Origin: Geminicoccaceae bacterium
GTDB lineage: Bacteria; Pseudomonadota; Alphaproteobacteria; Geminicoccales; Geminicoccaceae
NCBI GenBank assembly: GCA_028285265.1
Contig: JANQPX010000080.1
Coordinates: forward strand, 1 to 51,532
Length of the DNA stretch: 51,532 nucleotides
Direction: 5' to 3'
Under the pieces are notes generated by a model. That model saw only the letters and a program-made list of their open reading frames with translations, did no database searches and was not told the DNA's origin. Below are positions 17,555 to 26,873 of the stretch, piece by piece; the first letter of the stretch is position 1; each line of letters begins with the position of its first letter. The position numbers and the translations under genes were made by a program.

Positions 17555-17662
17555 CAACCGTTCGCTATGCGCCACCAAGCTGCCGCTCCGTCAGAAAAGC
17601 ATGCGGGAAGGCGGCTTTTGGGTGTATCTATGACGAAAGCTGCATGACCGGGAAGTGCCATG
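17555..17662 (+). repeat. Dispersed intergenic repeat, family C, copy 2
   Basis: Matches 13110-13222 through ATGCGCCACCAAGC, CCGCTCCG, GCATGCGGGAAGGCGGCTTT and TATGACGAAAGC. It ends with CATGACCGGGAAGTGCCATG, the shared 3' motif. This is the rightmost repeat copy that I found in the window. Confidence 0.6.
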
Positions 17663-17694
17663 AGCGATCAAGCCGACAATTCTGCTAGGACTAC

Positions 17695-18261
17695 CTAACG
17701 ACGATTGAACACATACCGCCAGGTTTCGTCCGTGCAGGAGAATGAACTATCGAGCGTGACATATTGAGAGAGCAGTTCCGCCGCTTCCTCCACCGTGCCA
17801 GGTTTCGGAGATAGATTTTCCGGGATAACGATGAAACCTGCGAAACCGATAGCGACAGAACCTTTTATCTTGAGATTGGGAACAGGGTCGTCATCGAGGC
17901 CCGCGAAGTCGACTAAGAAGGCAAAGTCGGCTTTCCAAGATCTGTTCCCATTCGCTGACTCGACGTTTAGCTGCCACTCATCACTCTGCCAGTGTTCCGC
18001 CAAGTAGAAAGATGCTTCAGCGTTTGGCTGCTTATGCGCCGACATCTCAACAACATTATCCAATGGCGATTGTGACTTCGCGAGCCGGATCCATTCTACG
18101 GCAGCGGAAATGTCCCATTCCTGATCGAGATAGTGCACAGGCTCGAAATCTAAGGTGAAATTCCAATACAGATCGCGCTCCAGACCTACCGAAGGATTCT
18201 CAAATAGATGAGCGAAGAATGATCCGCCACGCGGAACGATATCTCTCTGTTCAAGTCTCAT
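17695..18261 (-). CDS. Hypothetical protein
   Basis: A 188-residue protein that I do not recognise. I started it at MRLEQRD (18261); the frame allows an ATG at 18297 that would add 12 residues. It has no signal peptide or membrane segment. It is acidic and rich in Trp, Phe and Tyr, with alternating strands (for example WNFTLDFEPVHYL and WKADFAFLVDF) that suggest a beta-sheet domain. No motif points to catalysis. The gene lies alone between a family C repeat and the divergent GNAT gene. Confidence 0.5.
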   Translation of the reverse strand: MRLEQRDIVPRGGSFFAHLFENPSVGLERDLYWNFTLDFEPVHYLDQEWDISAAVEWIRLAKSQSPLDNVVEMSAHKQPNAEASFYLAEHWQSDEWQLNVESANGNRSWKADFAFLVDFAGLDDDPVPNLKIKGSVAIGFAGFIVIPENLSPKPGTVEEAAELLSQYVTLDSSFSCTDETWRYVFNRR

Positions 18262-18487
18262 GATGACCACAATGCTTCGCTGAAATGCCTGCTTCATCGA
18301 TACTATCGAAGCCGGCTGATGTCACGATTCAATGGCGACGACTGGAGCCTTGTTTCAGCATGCCTGCAATGCGGCTTCGAGCTGACGCGAGCCGAGGTTA
18401 GTTGAAAGCATCAGCTCTGGGCTCAGGAGCCATTGAGGCCAGTCTCAGACATCATATAGTCTGGCGGATTGGAAGGAGAGATTTCAA

Positions 18488-19000
18488 ATGAGTTCCAGCC
18501 CTACCCTTATGACTGAACGGCTGAAGCTCCGCCCAATGAAAGTTGGAGATTGGGATGCCTATTCGCTCCTCATGCTCTCGGATCGCTCACGCCATATGGG
18601 TGGGCCTTTTTCGATCAGGGAGGCTTGGGGCATGTTCTGCAGTGATCATGCTCAATGGGAACTCTATGGCTCTGGAGCCTTGATGATCGAAAGGCAAGAT
18701 ACCGGCGTATGCCTTGGCCAAGTCGGTATAAACTCCGGTCCGCTATTTCCCGAATGGGAACTTGGCTGGCTATTGTATCCTGAGGCTGAAGGGCAAGGAT
18801 ACGCCTATGAAGCGGCAACGAGGCTGCGCGACTGGGCCGCTCAAGAAAAACGCTTGAGCACGCTGGTGAGCTACATCGATCCCGAGAATCGACGTTCTTG
18901 CACGTTAGCCGAACGTCTGGGCGCTATTCTCGATGAAGAGGCAGCACGTCCCGATCCGACCGATCTCGTCTACAGACACTTTGGAAAAAGACAGACATAG
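18488..19000 (+). CDS. GNAT-family N-acetyltransferase (RimJ/RimL-like)
   Basis: A 170-residue GCN5-type acetyltransferase of the Acetyltransf_3 subgroup. TERLKLRPMK is the usual first strand. ELGWLLYPEAEGQGYAYEAA holds the acetyl-CoA pyrophosphate-binding motif (Q/G-x-G-x-A/G), and YIDPENRRSCTLAERLGA is the conserved motif B region. RimJ/RimL relatives acetylate N-terminal amines of ribosomal proteins or small molecules; the target here is unknown. A strong GGAAGGAGAG precedes the ATG. The gene appears to be alone, with the next gene starting 145 bp later. Confidence 0.9.
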   Translation: MSSSPTLMTERLKLRPMKVGDWDAYSLLMLSDRSRHMGGPFSIREAWGMFCSDHAQWELYGSGALMIERQDTGVCLGQVGINSGPLFPEWELGWLLYPEAEGQGYAYEAATRLRDWAAQEKRLSTLVSYIDPENRRSCTLAERLGAILDEEAARPDPTDLVYRHFGKRQT

Positions 19001-19145
19001 TTGATAAGCGTTTATCGTTCTTTGCCCTTCACGTGCGTTACTCTGATAGTGACGGGTCAGGGGCAGCAAGAGAGCCCAGAAATGTGGTTTCAAGCGCGTG
19101 CTTTCCGCTCGATTATTTCCCATAGCTGAGAACTGGAGATTGCCG

Positions 19146-19502
19146 ATGTGGATCATGGTGTCGGGACCTTACACTGCTGGCAATGCTGGGCCGGAGCGAC
19201 GAGCGAAGAATTTAATGGCGATGAATGATGCTGCCTTAGAACTGTTCCGGGCCGGCCATCAACCAATCATCGGCGTGAATATGGCCCTTCCGATAATCGA
19301 AGCTGCTGGAGGAGGCGAGGATGCGTACGACGAAATCATGATGCCCCTCTGCCTCGATCTCGCGGATCGCTGCGATGCCTGTCTGAGGGTGGGAGGGCCA
19401 TCGAAGGGGGCAGACGATGAAATGGAGCGCTTCAAGGCTCGCGGACGACCTGTCTATCGAAGCGTTGACGAAGTCCCGAAAGTGGATCTCTCGTCCCATT
19501 GA
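19146..19502 (+). CDS. DUF4406-like nucleoside deoxyribosyltransferase-fold protein
   Basis: A 118-residue protein starting at MWIMVSGPYT (ATG 19146, GGAGA upstream); the frame's earlier ATG at 19098 has no ribosome-binding site. The beginning (VSGPYTAG), the segment ALELFRAGHQPIIGVNMALP and the acidic DEIMMPLCLDLADRCDACL helix match DUF4406, which has a nucleoside 2-deoxyribosyltransferase-like fold and is common in phages and bacteria. The role is unproven. The conserved Gly and Asp of the fold are present. Confidence 0.65.
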   Translation: MWIMVSGPYTAGNAGPERRAKNLMAMNDAALELFRAGHQPIIGVNMALPIIEAAGGGEDAYDEIMMPLCLDLADRCDACLRVGGPSKGADDEMERFKARGRPVYRSVDEVPKVDLSSH

Positions 19503-19704
19503 TATCAGGCATCCTTGATCAAATCTAAGTCAGCCTACCGTCGGCTTCGCGTCAAAGTTTGCCTTAGGCAGCCATATGCAAAATGTTACTTAGTGAAGGG
19601 GAAACGGACGCTTCAGTGGATCGGCCAGCAAATCGTGAATGCACCAATTTCACTCACAGATTCTCGCATGACTCAATGCGGCTCAGACGACACTTTGGCG
19701 ATTG

Positions 19705-19895
19705 CTATTCGTGCTTGAACAAGGTGAAAGGATGTTTGTTCACCGGCACGTTTGCCACCGCCTGCTTGAGTACCCTCATCGTTTCATATCCCATTGGCGT
19801 CAAGGCCGTGAGGCAGACGCAAGCGTCTCTTGGAGACTCGCGGCGTTCGATCAAGCCCTTGCGTTCAAGAGCCTTGGTGACTCTCGCATCTGAGA
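19705..19895 (-). pseudogene. Fragment of a MarR-family regulator
   Basis: On the minus strand, the frame ending at the TAG at 19705 reads ISDARVTKALERKGLIERRE, then LTALTPMGYETM. This is the recognition helix, wing and C-terminal helix of a MarR-type winged helix-turn-helix. A stop lies directly upstream in frame and the N-terminal dimerisation half is absent, so it is a remnant. Nothing else is visible in 19503-20060 except a GGGGCCA/TGGCCCC hairpin (20021-20052) downstream of phoD. Confidence 0.5.
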
Positions 19896-20060
19896 TTTAT
19901 CCCAAGACACCTGTCGTGCCTGGTGAGACTGACTGCTGACGTCGGTCTACCGCAGTATCGCTTGAGCGAGCCAAAATCCACCCGCTCGAGGCAGAGGCGT
20001 CAATTTTGGTATTCGACGTAGGGGCCAAGACCACAATTTGGATCCTGGCCCCGCTCTTGC

Positions 20061-21662
20061 TCAGACTTCTGGCGCCAGTTCCTGTGTGTACAGGGTAGCA
20101 CCGGTGAGGTCCTTCAGACTGACGGTCATGACGTCACTGTCGCCGTCAATGTCAACCTGGCCGAAGAACTGGAGACCGTCGGACGGCGGCAGGTTGGCCT
20201 GACCTTCAGGCGGGGCCTTCACGAACTTCACCTCAGGGCCAAAGGTGTTATCGAGCTTGTTCGGACCAAAAGAGCCGGCATGGATCGGCCCCGTCACGAA
20301 TTCCCAGAACGGCGCGAATTCCTGGAACTGTGCCTTGTTGGGATCGTAGTAGTGGGCGGCGGTGTAATGGACGTCGGCGGTGAGCCAGACGACATTCTTG
20401 ACGCCGTTGTCGCGGATGAAGCGCAGGATTTCCGCAAGATCGAACTCTCGACCGCGCACAGGACCATCGCCATTAGCGCCGTTCTCGAACTGATTTTCGC
20501 CATCGCCGACCACAAGACCAACCGGCATGTCAGAGGCAATCACCTTCCAGGTGGCGTTCGAACCGAGCAGTGACTGCTTCAGCCAGCGTTTCTGATCTTC
20601 GCCGAGAAAGGCCGTCTCGGGACCGGGTGCCTCCTGATCGTTCGACGAGTTCGGGCCACGATAGGTGCGCTTGTCGATACGGAATATGTCAAGGGACGGG
20701 CCGTAGCTGAACGCACCATAGACCCGTTCGGGTTCGGCGGGGTGACGGCGTAGCGGCATGTATTCGAAAAAGGCCTGGGCAGCACGCGCCGTCAGGAGAT
20801 CGACGCTTGTTTCCTTGTAACCGGACTTTTTGGGATCGCCTGTAAGATCCTCGGTTGGATACCAGTTGTTCGTGACCTCGTGGTCGTCCCACTGGGCGAA
20901 CATCGAAACCTCAGCGTTGAAACGCCGGAGGTTCTCGTCCATGAGATTGTAGGCATATTGGCCGCGAAACTCGCGGAGAGTCTCAGCGTCCTTGGACTTT
21001 TCTTCAATAACGACGTTCTTCCAGATGTCGCCGTTCGGCATTTCCTTTTCTGCCTCGAGTGGGCCGTCAGCATAGATGGTGTCGCCGGAGTGGATGAAGA
21101 AGGCAGGTTCGACGGAGCGCATGGTCTCGTACATCTTCATGCCGCCCCAATCGAGATTAATGCCCCAGCCCTGCCCTGCGGTGTCGCCGGACCAGACGAA
21201 GCGAATGCTCTGCTTGGCCGCGGGCGGCGTCCAAAGTGAGCCGGCATAGGGTTCGGACACGATCTTGTGGTCGGCGAGATCGACCATGGTGACCTTGTAG
21301 TGAATTTTTTGGCCGGCAGGCAGACCGCTCAGGTCCATCTTTGCAGTGAAGTCGCCGGACTCGATGGCGGCGGGACCACGGACGGTCCAGCTCCCGGCGA
21401 AGCTCTCTTTGGTTGAGAGTTCGACCATCATGCGGGCAGGCTTGTTGGCACGGGACCAAATGACAGCACGGTCGCCGAGTAGATCGCCGGTTTGGACACC
21501 GTAAGGCATCGTAGGGCGAACACCGTCCGAGGTAATGATGCCAGTTGCTGCACTCTGAGCGAAACCACGGGAAGCGATGATGGAACCAGTGGCGATACCG
21601 ACGCCAGCTAAGGCGGTGTTCTGCAGAAGCGACCGTCGGGTCAGAAGCTTTCGGTTGGTCAT
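20061..21662 (-). CDS. phoD: Alkaline phosphatase D (PhoD family)
   Basis: A 533-residue protein of the usual PhoD length. A twin-arginine signal is present (LLTRRSLLQN, then a hydrophobic stretch and a FAQSA cleavage site), so it should be exported folded. An Ig-like N-terminal domain (about 45-145) is followed by the metallophosphoesterase-like catalytic domain. Family motifs include SGDTAG, HSGDTIYADGP, QWDDHEVTNNW and WLTADVHYTAAHYY, which supply Asp, Asn and His ligands for iron and calcium. PhoD enzymes release phosphate from mono- and diesters, including teichoic acid or phospholipid in some species. It appears monocistronic. I found no convincing PHO box upstream. Confidence 0.92.
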   Translation of the reverse strand: MTNRKLLTRRSLLQNTALAGVGIATGSIIASRGFAQSAATGIITSDGVRPTMPYGVQTGDLLGDRAVIWSRANKPARMMVELSTKESFAGSWTVRGPAAIESGDFTAKMDLSGLPAGQKIHYKVTMVDLADHKIVSEPYAGSLWTPPAAKQSIRFVWSGDTAGQGWGINLDWGGMKMYETMRSVEPAFFIHSGDTIYADGPLEAEKEMPNGDIWKNVVIEEKSKDAETLREFRGQYAYNLMDENLRRFNAEVSMFAQWDDHEVTNNWYPTEDLTGDPKKSGYKETSVDLLTARAAQAFFEYMPLRRHPAEPERVYGAFSYGPSLDIFRIDKRTYRGPNSSNDQEAPGPETAFLGEDQKRWLKQSLLGSNATWKVIASDMPVGLVVGDGENQFENGANGDGPVRGREFDLAEILRFIRDNGVKNVVWLTADVHYTAAHYYDPNKAQFQEFAPFWEFVTGPIHAGSFGPNKLDNTFGPEVKFVKAPPEGQANLPPSDGLQFFGQVDIDGDSDVMTVSLKDLTGATLYTQELAPEV

Positions 21663-22176
21663 CAGGAAACTCCCTGCTCAAAGTTCATTGAGAGGAAAGG
21701 CTATGGCGGCTCTGTGACATCGGCGGGTCGCTTTGTTGACGTTCCTGCTACAACAACAGCGACCTCTGGTTTATTGGGATTGGCCGAAAAGGAGCCTGGC
21801 CACAACGAAGGGAGGGATAGCAAGCAGGTCAGCCGAATCAATCCTACGAGAAACAAACCTTTCGGAGCTGGTTCTTCACTGGGTGCAACGGCACCCAGCA
21901 GCACCTTCCAGCAATGGCCGGCTATCGAGCTGCCAGTATGCCGACTTCTACGATGTGTAGACCTAGGCCATCTAGGTGTGTCCAACAGATCAGCCCGAAC
22001 GACACTCATGTTCAGATGTCCAAGGCTCTCACCGATTTGCGTCGGGATGAGGATTGCGGTTGGGTCAAGACCGACCGGATGTCGGAGGCAATTGGTTTGC
22101 TTTGATGGAGACCGGAGACGGTTTGACCTGGTATGCTGATTGGTTAACCGAGCACAGCTTTGGGAGGCGAAAAACC
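21663..22176. other. Intergenic region between phoD and the DUF899 gene
   Basis: About 510 bp between divergent genes. It must hold both promoters, but no operator stands out. Short open frames here lack ribosome-binding sites and coding character. None of the dispersed repeats is present. Confidence 0.4.
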
Positions 22177-22851
22177 ATGGCGGAACCTTCGGCATCCGAA
22201 ACGGCCGGACACCCGGTTGTGACCGAAGAAGGATGGAAGGAAGCGCTGGATAATCTACGGATTGAAGAGAAAGCGCTCACTCATAGAGCCGACCGTTTAG
22301 CGGCAGATCGGCGACGCTTGCCCTGGATGCAGGTCAACAAGCAGTACCAGTTCGAAATAGCTGCCGGACGACAAGCGAACCTCGTCGATCTGTTCGAGGG
22401 ACGCCAGCAGCTTCTCGTCTATCACCACATGCTCAAGCCGGGTGACCCAGCCCCTTGCGCCGGATGCTCGATGGTGGGCGACCAGATTCCTCATCTTTCC
22501 CACCTGCATGCGCGAAACACCTCGCTCACCTTCGTCTCCAAGGCACCGATAAGTGAGATCGAAGACTTCAAAAGACGCATGGGCTGGACATTCCCGTTCG
22601 CGTCGACACTCGATGAATTCAACGCCGATTTCGGCGTCACGACCGGCTTTGGGCTCAACGTCTTCGTTCGCAACGGCGCCGATGTCTTCCGAACCTATTT
22701 CACGTCGGGCCGTGGAGTGGAAACACTTGGCACGGTTTGGACCCTACTCGATTTGACGCCCTTTGGTCGTCAGGAAAGCTGGGAAGATGTACCTGGCGAG
22801 GTGTTACAGTCCAAGCCATACCAATGGTGGCGCCTACACGACGAGTATTGA
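22177..22851 (+). CDS. DUF899 family thioredoxin-like protein
   Basis: A 224-residue protein of the DUF899 (AhpC/thioredoxin-fold) family. Its features are RRRLPWMQVNKQYQFE near residue 46, DLFEGRQQLLVYHHM, a CAGCSM cysteine pair, LTFVSKAPISEIEDFKRRMG and the GRGVETLGTVWTLLDLTPFG ending, all typical of the family. These proteins are cytoplasmic and probably redox-active, but no reaction is established. The ATG at 22177 has GGGAGG upstream. The upstream extension to 22054 in the same frame is intergenic and was left out. The gene is probably monocistronic. Confidence 0.85.
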   Translation: MAEPSASETAGHPVVTEEGWKEALDNLRIEEKALTHRADRLAADRRRLPWMQVNKQYQFEIAAGRQANLVDLFEGRQQLLVYHHMLKPGDPAPCAGCSMVGDQIPHLSHLHARNTSLTFVSKAPISEIEDFKRRMGWTFPFASTLDEFNADFGVTTGFGLNVFVRNGADVFRTYFTSGRGVETLGTVWTLLDLTPFGRQESWEDVPGEVLQSKPYQWWRLHDEY

Positions 22852-23036
22852 GACAATGGCGATTTACCCCAGGGGTATTGCAGCGCGCTGTCGTGCTTGA
22901 GTTGCATGGCCAATAAGGATCGGGACCCTACCGTTCCAATGATGGGATCGCGCTTGTGACGATTGTTTCGGTCAGCTTCAGGCTTTGTTGGTAGGCAACC
23001 TATTGCCGACAAAGACGCTGTTTCAGTCTGTCGACC

Positions 23037-23924
23037 TTAACCGCAGTAGCTGTTCTCCGGATCACGAAGCCACTGCACGCCGTCGAGGTAAACTTTGTTA
23101 TCTCGGTATTCCAAATAGACCTCTGATCGGACGCCACCAGTGAATTGCAGAACCAAAGAGCCTTGATTTCCCGTGCCGGAGGCGTGCCATTGTCCGCTGT
23201 CCGCGCTCGCCGTGGCCCCGCTCGACCAACCGTCGCCATAGCTCGTGTGGCCGCCGCTGCCGAAGGTCTTTCGAAAACGACCGTCAGCGCAGAGGTAGAT
23301 ATGCTGCGTTTCGTTGTAAGAGCTATCGCCAAAATACCGGACCAGATGACGGCCCTGAAGGTAACTATGCCAATCGTCGTTGTTTGCGGTGTTGGTGGCT
23401 GCCGTGGGCTTGCTTGAGACCTGCATATTGTCGAGAAATTGATCCGCGACCTCCCTTGTGGGATCCAGCGCACCTGTGACGGCCAACGCAATGACGCTGA
23501 CGACCACGTCGTTCGAGACCGCGCGGCTCCGACCGTCACCCTCGTAAGCCATCGGCAGACCGGTCACGGTATAGGACACGCGAAGATCCTGCCCAGTCTG
23601 TAGAGGCGTTCCGTTCGGGGTAAGAACCACGCCATTCCCCAGCGCCAGCGGCTCGGACAGACCGGATCGCACCTCATCCAATGTCGCATGGTCTGCCGTG
23701 GCGAGCACATAAGACTGGTCGTCCGGCGTCATCACTAAGACAGAGCTTCCCGGTGGCAAAAGCGCGGTCCAGCCAATAGGAACCGTCAGAGAAAGCCCGA
23801 GCGAGGCGATGTCGAGATTGGTACCTCCGGTATAGGCTTGTCCGGGTTGAAGCGGCTCAGCATGAGCCACTGTGGTCATGCCGAGCATCAAGAACAGCCC
23901 TAGCCGTTTTGCCAGAGAACGCAT
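23037..23924 (-). CDS. Secreted hypothetical protein, two domains
   Basis: A 295-residue protein starting at MRSLAKRL (23924), with a signal peptide (hydrophobic residues about 7-17, cleavage near VAHAE). An N-terminal beta-rich part (about 20-170) may bind a partner in the periplasm. A poly-Asn/Thr linker near 165 leads to a C-terminal domain with a recurrent pattern: LQGRHLVRY, IYLCADGRFRKTF, GQWHASGTG, LVLQF and a final Cys. Similar C-terminal domains occur in uncharacterised secreted proteins. I know no function. The two C-terminal Cys (LCADG and SYCG) could form a disulfide. Confidence 0.6.
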   Translation of the reverse strand: MRSLAKRLGLFLMLGMTTVAHAEPLQPGQAYTGGTNLDIASLGLSLTVPIGWTALLPPGSSVLVMTPDDQSYVLATADHATLDEVRSGLSEPLALGNGVVLTPNGTPLQTGQDLRVSYTVTGLPMAYEGDGRSRAVSNDVVVSVIALAVTGALDPTREVADQFLDNMQVSSKPTAATNTANNDDWHSYLQGRHLVRYFGDSSYNETQHIYLCADGRFRKTFGSGGHTSYGDGWSSGATASADSGQWHASGTGNQGSLVLQFTGGVRSEVYLEYRDNKVYLDGVQWLRDPENSYCG

Positions 23925-24129
23925 GATGCCTTCACGATGGGCCCGATATGAGATCAAAGAGCATCCTCCTGGTCAAAACGCTCACTAGCAAGCGCCTCGA
24001 GCGCTTGGTCCGTTATCATCATGCCTTTGATCTTGGCAAAGCTACCGCCACCCGGCTGTGAGCAGGCTCACAGGCGGGTTAACTGGTCTTCCAGACGAAA
24101 GTCTTAATGTTCAGTTGCCGGCAGAGATC

Positions 24130-24325
24130 AGGCACGATTTGTCCCTCGCACCGCTGGAGCTATGTCTGTTAAGGCCTGAGAGCTGGCCGCTGGCCGGCGG
24201 AACCGGGTCTGCGAATAGCCGCAAGAGTGTGGACGTGCCACAGTCGGAGGGGCCGACGAGCGAAACGGTGCGCCCCTTTGGTGTTGAAACGCCCGCGTTC
24301 TCAAATGCGCCGACGCTACCACCTG
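24130..24325 (-). pseudogene. Degraded fragment of an ABC transporter ATPase
   Basis: On the minus strand, TVSLVGPSDCGTSTLLRL followed by PVPPASGQL aligns with the Walker A region of SsuB/TauB-type ATPases (normally GPSGCGKST). The invariant Lys is replaced by Thr and a Gly by Asp, so it cannot bind ATP. The frame carries a TAG just upstream (near 24333) and ends soon after, with no Q-loop, signature or Walker B. The rest of 23925-24600 holds no intact gene, though another degenerate frame (24333-24662) leads straight into this one. Confidence 0.5.
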
Positions 24326-24600
24326 TGAACGTCTAGCTAACCGAGGACCCAGTTGCGACGCGCGCCGAAGCAGTTCCGTTCGCTGCTTTATTCGCCCGCG
24401 GTTGCATAATTCGTGCAGCATCGTCGAGTCGTTCGATCAGATGACCGTTTTCGAAATCAAGCCCAGGCGAGAGAGCACAGAAAGGGCGAACGGCACGAGG
24501 CCTCTCTTTGAGCGTTCGACAGAACAGCTGGTAAGACGCCCAATCCCTAATGCTTTCAGCAAACGATCCCATTCCAGCACGAGCAGGTGAGCGCCTTTTG

Positions 24601-25482
24601 TCAGAGCCGGACTTGGTAGGTCGCGGGCAACCAGCGATATCCTTCCCCTTCCCGCTCGACATAACCGATCGACGGGAAAGGCATGTGAAAACCTATGATC
24701 AATGTGCTTTCAGCGACTGCCGATTCGAGCACACGGATACGCGTCTCTATCGCCATATCCTTATCGTCGTCAAAGGCGACCTTTGACCTCGGACGGCCGA
24801 CTGAAAACACGTAGTGATTGGCGACATCACCCCAAATCAGTGCCTCGCTGTCTTCGCTTCTGATGCGATACATCATATGCCCGAGCGAATGTCCGAACGC
24901 CGCTTCCGCGGTCACGCCAGGTACAACGTCATCGCCATCATCGAGAAAACGGAGACGATCCTCCTGCGACGCGATGATCTCAAGAAACATCTCCCGATTC
25001 TCGGCACGCTGCGGCGGGATTCTTTCACCGGACTTCCAGGCAGTGTACTCCTGCCTTCCGATGACAAGTTCAGCATTGCGAAAGGCGAACGCGCCATCCT
25101 CGTACACACCACCGATATGATCGGGATGCACGTGGGTGAAAGCGACCACGTCGACATCTTCGGGCGCATAGCCTGCATCTCCAAGCCGCTCTCGAAGAAA
25201 TCCAGCTCCTTTGTCGCGGCGGTAATGTCCACAACCTGTATCGAACAACACGAGGGCGTCGCCGGTATTGACCAAGGTCGGCACGAAATTGTTTTCCAGC
25301 TGATCGGAAGGGATCAGCGCCTCTTTGGCGACGACAGCGATCTCATCTTCGCTTTCATCAAGCATGAAAGGCGGGCTGACGCCCATATTGATCGTGCCGT
25401 CCAAAATTGTGGTCACTTCGAACGTTCCGAGGACGAAGCGATGGGCCGGATATCGGAGTGCACCTTGGAGTGGAGCAGTCAT
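24601..25482 (-). CDS. MBL-fold metallo-hydrolase
   Basis: A 293-residue cytoplasmic protein of the metallo-beta-lactamase superfamily. The signature HxHxDH is HVHPDH (in FTHVHPDHIGG). GHSLGHM gives the next His, the Asp ligand is probably in WGDVANHY, and a late His lies in GFHMPFPSIGY. The layout fits lactonase- or hydrolase-type MBL proteins rather than a beta-lactamase, and no signal peptide is present when the start is MTAPLQG (25482). Possible substrates include lactones, thioesters or phosphodiesters; nothing in the sequence decides. It diverges from the GST gene with a 297-bp spacer between them. Confidence 0.85.
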   Translation of the reverse strand: MTAPLQGALRYPAHRFVLGTFEVTTILDGTINMGVSPPFMLDESEDEIAVVAKEALIPSDQLENNFVPTLVNTGDALVLFDTGCGHYRRDKGAGFLRERLGDAGYAPEDVDVVAFTHVHPDHIGGVYEDGAFAFRNAELVIGRQEYTAWKSGERIPPQRAENREMFLEIIASQEDRLRFLDDGDDVVPGVTAEAAFGHSLGHMMYRIRSEDSEALIWGDVANHYVFSVGRPRSKVAFDDDKDMAIETRIRVLESAVAESTLIIGFHMPFPSIGYVEREGEGYRWLPATYQVRL

Positions 25483-25779
25483 CAGAAAATCCTTGTTGAA
25501 CGATGTCTCAAGAAAAAGTTGCTGTCCGCCTACATTAGTATTCCTGTCCACTACCGGGGAGAAAGAAATCCGATTACTGAATAAAAAGACGCGCCGAGTG
25601 AGATTGGCTTCTTGCTCCGGCTTTCTGCCCGTTAGCTACCAAACCAACCTAGTGCCGTCTGGTCAAACAAAGGGTGCTGGTCTTCGCTGTTATGAGCATC
25701 GCAGCTGATTCCCAAATAGGACCAGATGCAATAACCTCTTCTTCTGAGCTCCAGATCCTTTCCACGAAGGTCGCAGGCC

Positions 25780-26487
25780 ATGCTTAAGTTCTTCTACAAT
25801 TCAGGCCCGAACCCCCACAAGGTTGCCCTTTTTCTTGAGGAGGCCGAACTCGAATATGAGGCCGTGCCACTCGAAACGCGGCGCGGTGATCAGCACAAAC
25901 CCGAGTTCCTTGCGATCAATCCAAACGCCAAAGCACCGGCCTTGCTGGACGGAGACGCAGTCCTCTTCGACAGCAACGCGATACTGCTTTACCTGGCAGA
26001 AAAGACTGGCAAGTTCCTCCCCGGCGACACTGCCGCCTTGCGTGCCGAGTTGCTCTCCTGGCACATGTTCGTCGCAACAGGCATCGGACCATATTCAGGC
26101 CAAGCGGTGCATTTCAAGCTGCATGCACGTGCGCAGCTTGAGTATGCGGTCGGGCGCTATCACTTCGAGGCACGCCGCCACTTCGCCATTCTGGACGAAA
26201 GGCTCGCGGATCGAAAATGGATTGTTGGCGACAGCTACACCATCGTCGATATGGCGCTTTGGGGCTGGGCCCGGATCGCGACTCGCGTGCTTGGCGAGGA
26301 AACCTACGACGAATTCGCCAACCTCAAACGCCACGTCGAGATGATCAACGCACGTCCGGCAGCTTCGCGGGTAGAAGCGCTGATGCAACGGTTCCAGTTC
26401 AGGATGGACGTCGAGGAGGATGCCCGCCAGAATCTATTCCCAGGTTCATACCACCATGAAACGGACGTTGAGCCAAACCAGGGATGA
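25780..26487 (+). CDS. Glutathione S-transferase family protein
   Basis: A 235-residue GST with both domains. The N-terminal thioredoxin-like domain (residues 1-80) starts FFYNSGPNPHKVALFLEEA and includes the conserved NPNAKAPALLDGD cis-Pro loop and DSNAILLYLAEK glutathione-binding motif. The helical C-terminal domain (about 90-210) has the VGDSYTIVDMALWGWAR N-capping motif typical of GSTs. The N-terminal residues resemble the bacterial YfcG/Nu-type group, which often act as disulfide-bond reductases. The physiological substrate is unknown. It stands alone and diverges from the MBL gene. Confidence 0.9.
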   Translation: MLKFFYNSGPNPHKVALFLEEAELEYEAVPLETRRGDQHKPEFLAINPNAKAPALLDGDAVLFDSNAILLYLAEKTGKFLPGDTAALRAELLSWHMFVATGIGPYSGQAVHFKLHARAQLEYAVGRYHFEARRHFAILDERLADRKWIVGDSYTIVDMALWGWARIATRVLGEETYDEFANLKRHVEMINARPAASRVEALMQRFQFRMDVEEDARQNLFPGSYHHETDVEPNQG

Positions 26488-26873
26488 GATCGCCTGGCTC
26501 ACGCTGATACTGTCCCCACAACTTCCACGAAACTGACATCGCTTCCGTCGCCTCTGGCGCCATGAGGCGAGCAAGGTGACCGCAAACGCAATGACGAGAA
26601 AGCCGTATGGTTTGCGCTCCAAAGTGCTTATTTCGGGGCTAGCGCTGCAAATTGAGCGTGATGAGCGTATGTCCCCTCTAAAACCAGAGCCCACAAGACA
26701 GCCGGCCAAAACGATCATAGCCCTGCAAGAAAATCCGATGCTTTCATCAATGAACTCAACGGCGAACCGCCACACGAGGCTTTTCAGATTAGGTCGACAA
26801 GAGTTCACCTTCAAATCGCTAATCTGAGGAGAAGGTGGTCTCGGTAGTCATGGTTCTGTACTTCGATGGCCGG
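26488..26873. other. Intergenic region between GST and decarboxylase genes
   Basis: A 386-bp spacer between convergent genes. One minus-strand frame (26446-26814) contains a hydrophobic stretch but overlaps the GST gene and starts from TTG, so I did not call it. No terminator of good quality is visible. Confidence 0.35.

Noticed and set aside
21663..21760. Possible PHO box upstream of phoD
   Set aside because: A TGTCAC-like piece is present, but the second direct repeat at 11-bp spacing is missing.
26446..26814. Minus-strand 122-codon frame with hydrophobic stretches
   Set aside because: It starts from TTG without a good ribosome-binding site and overlaps the GST gene end; the hydrophobic stretch alone is not enough.
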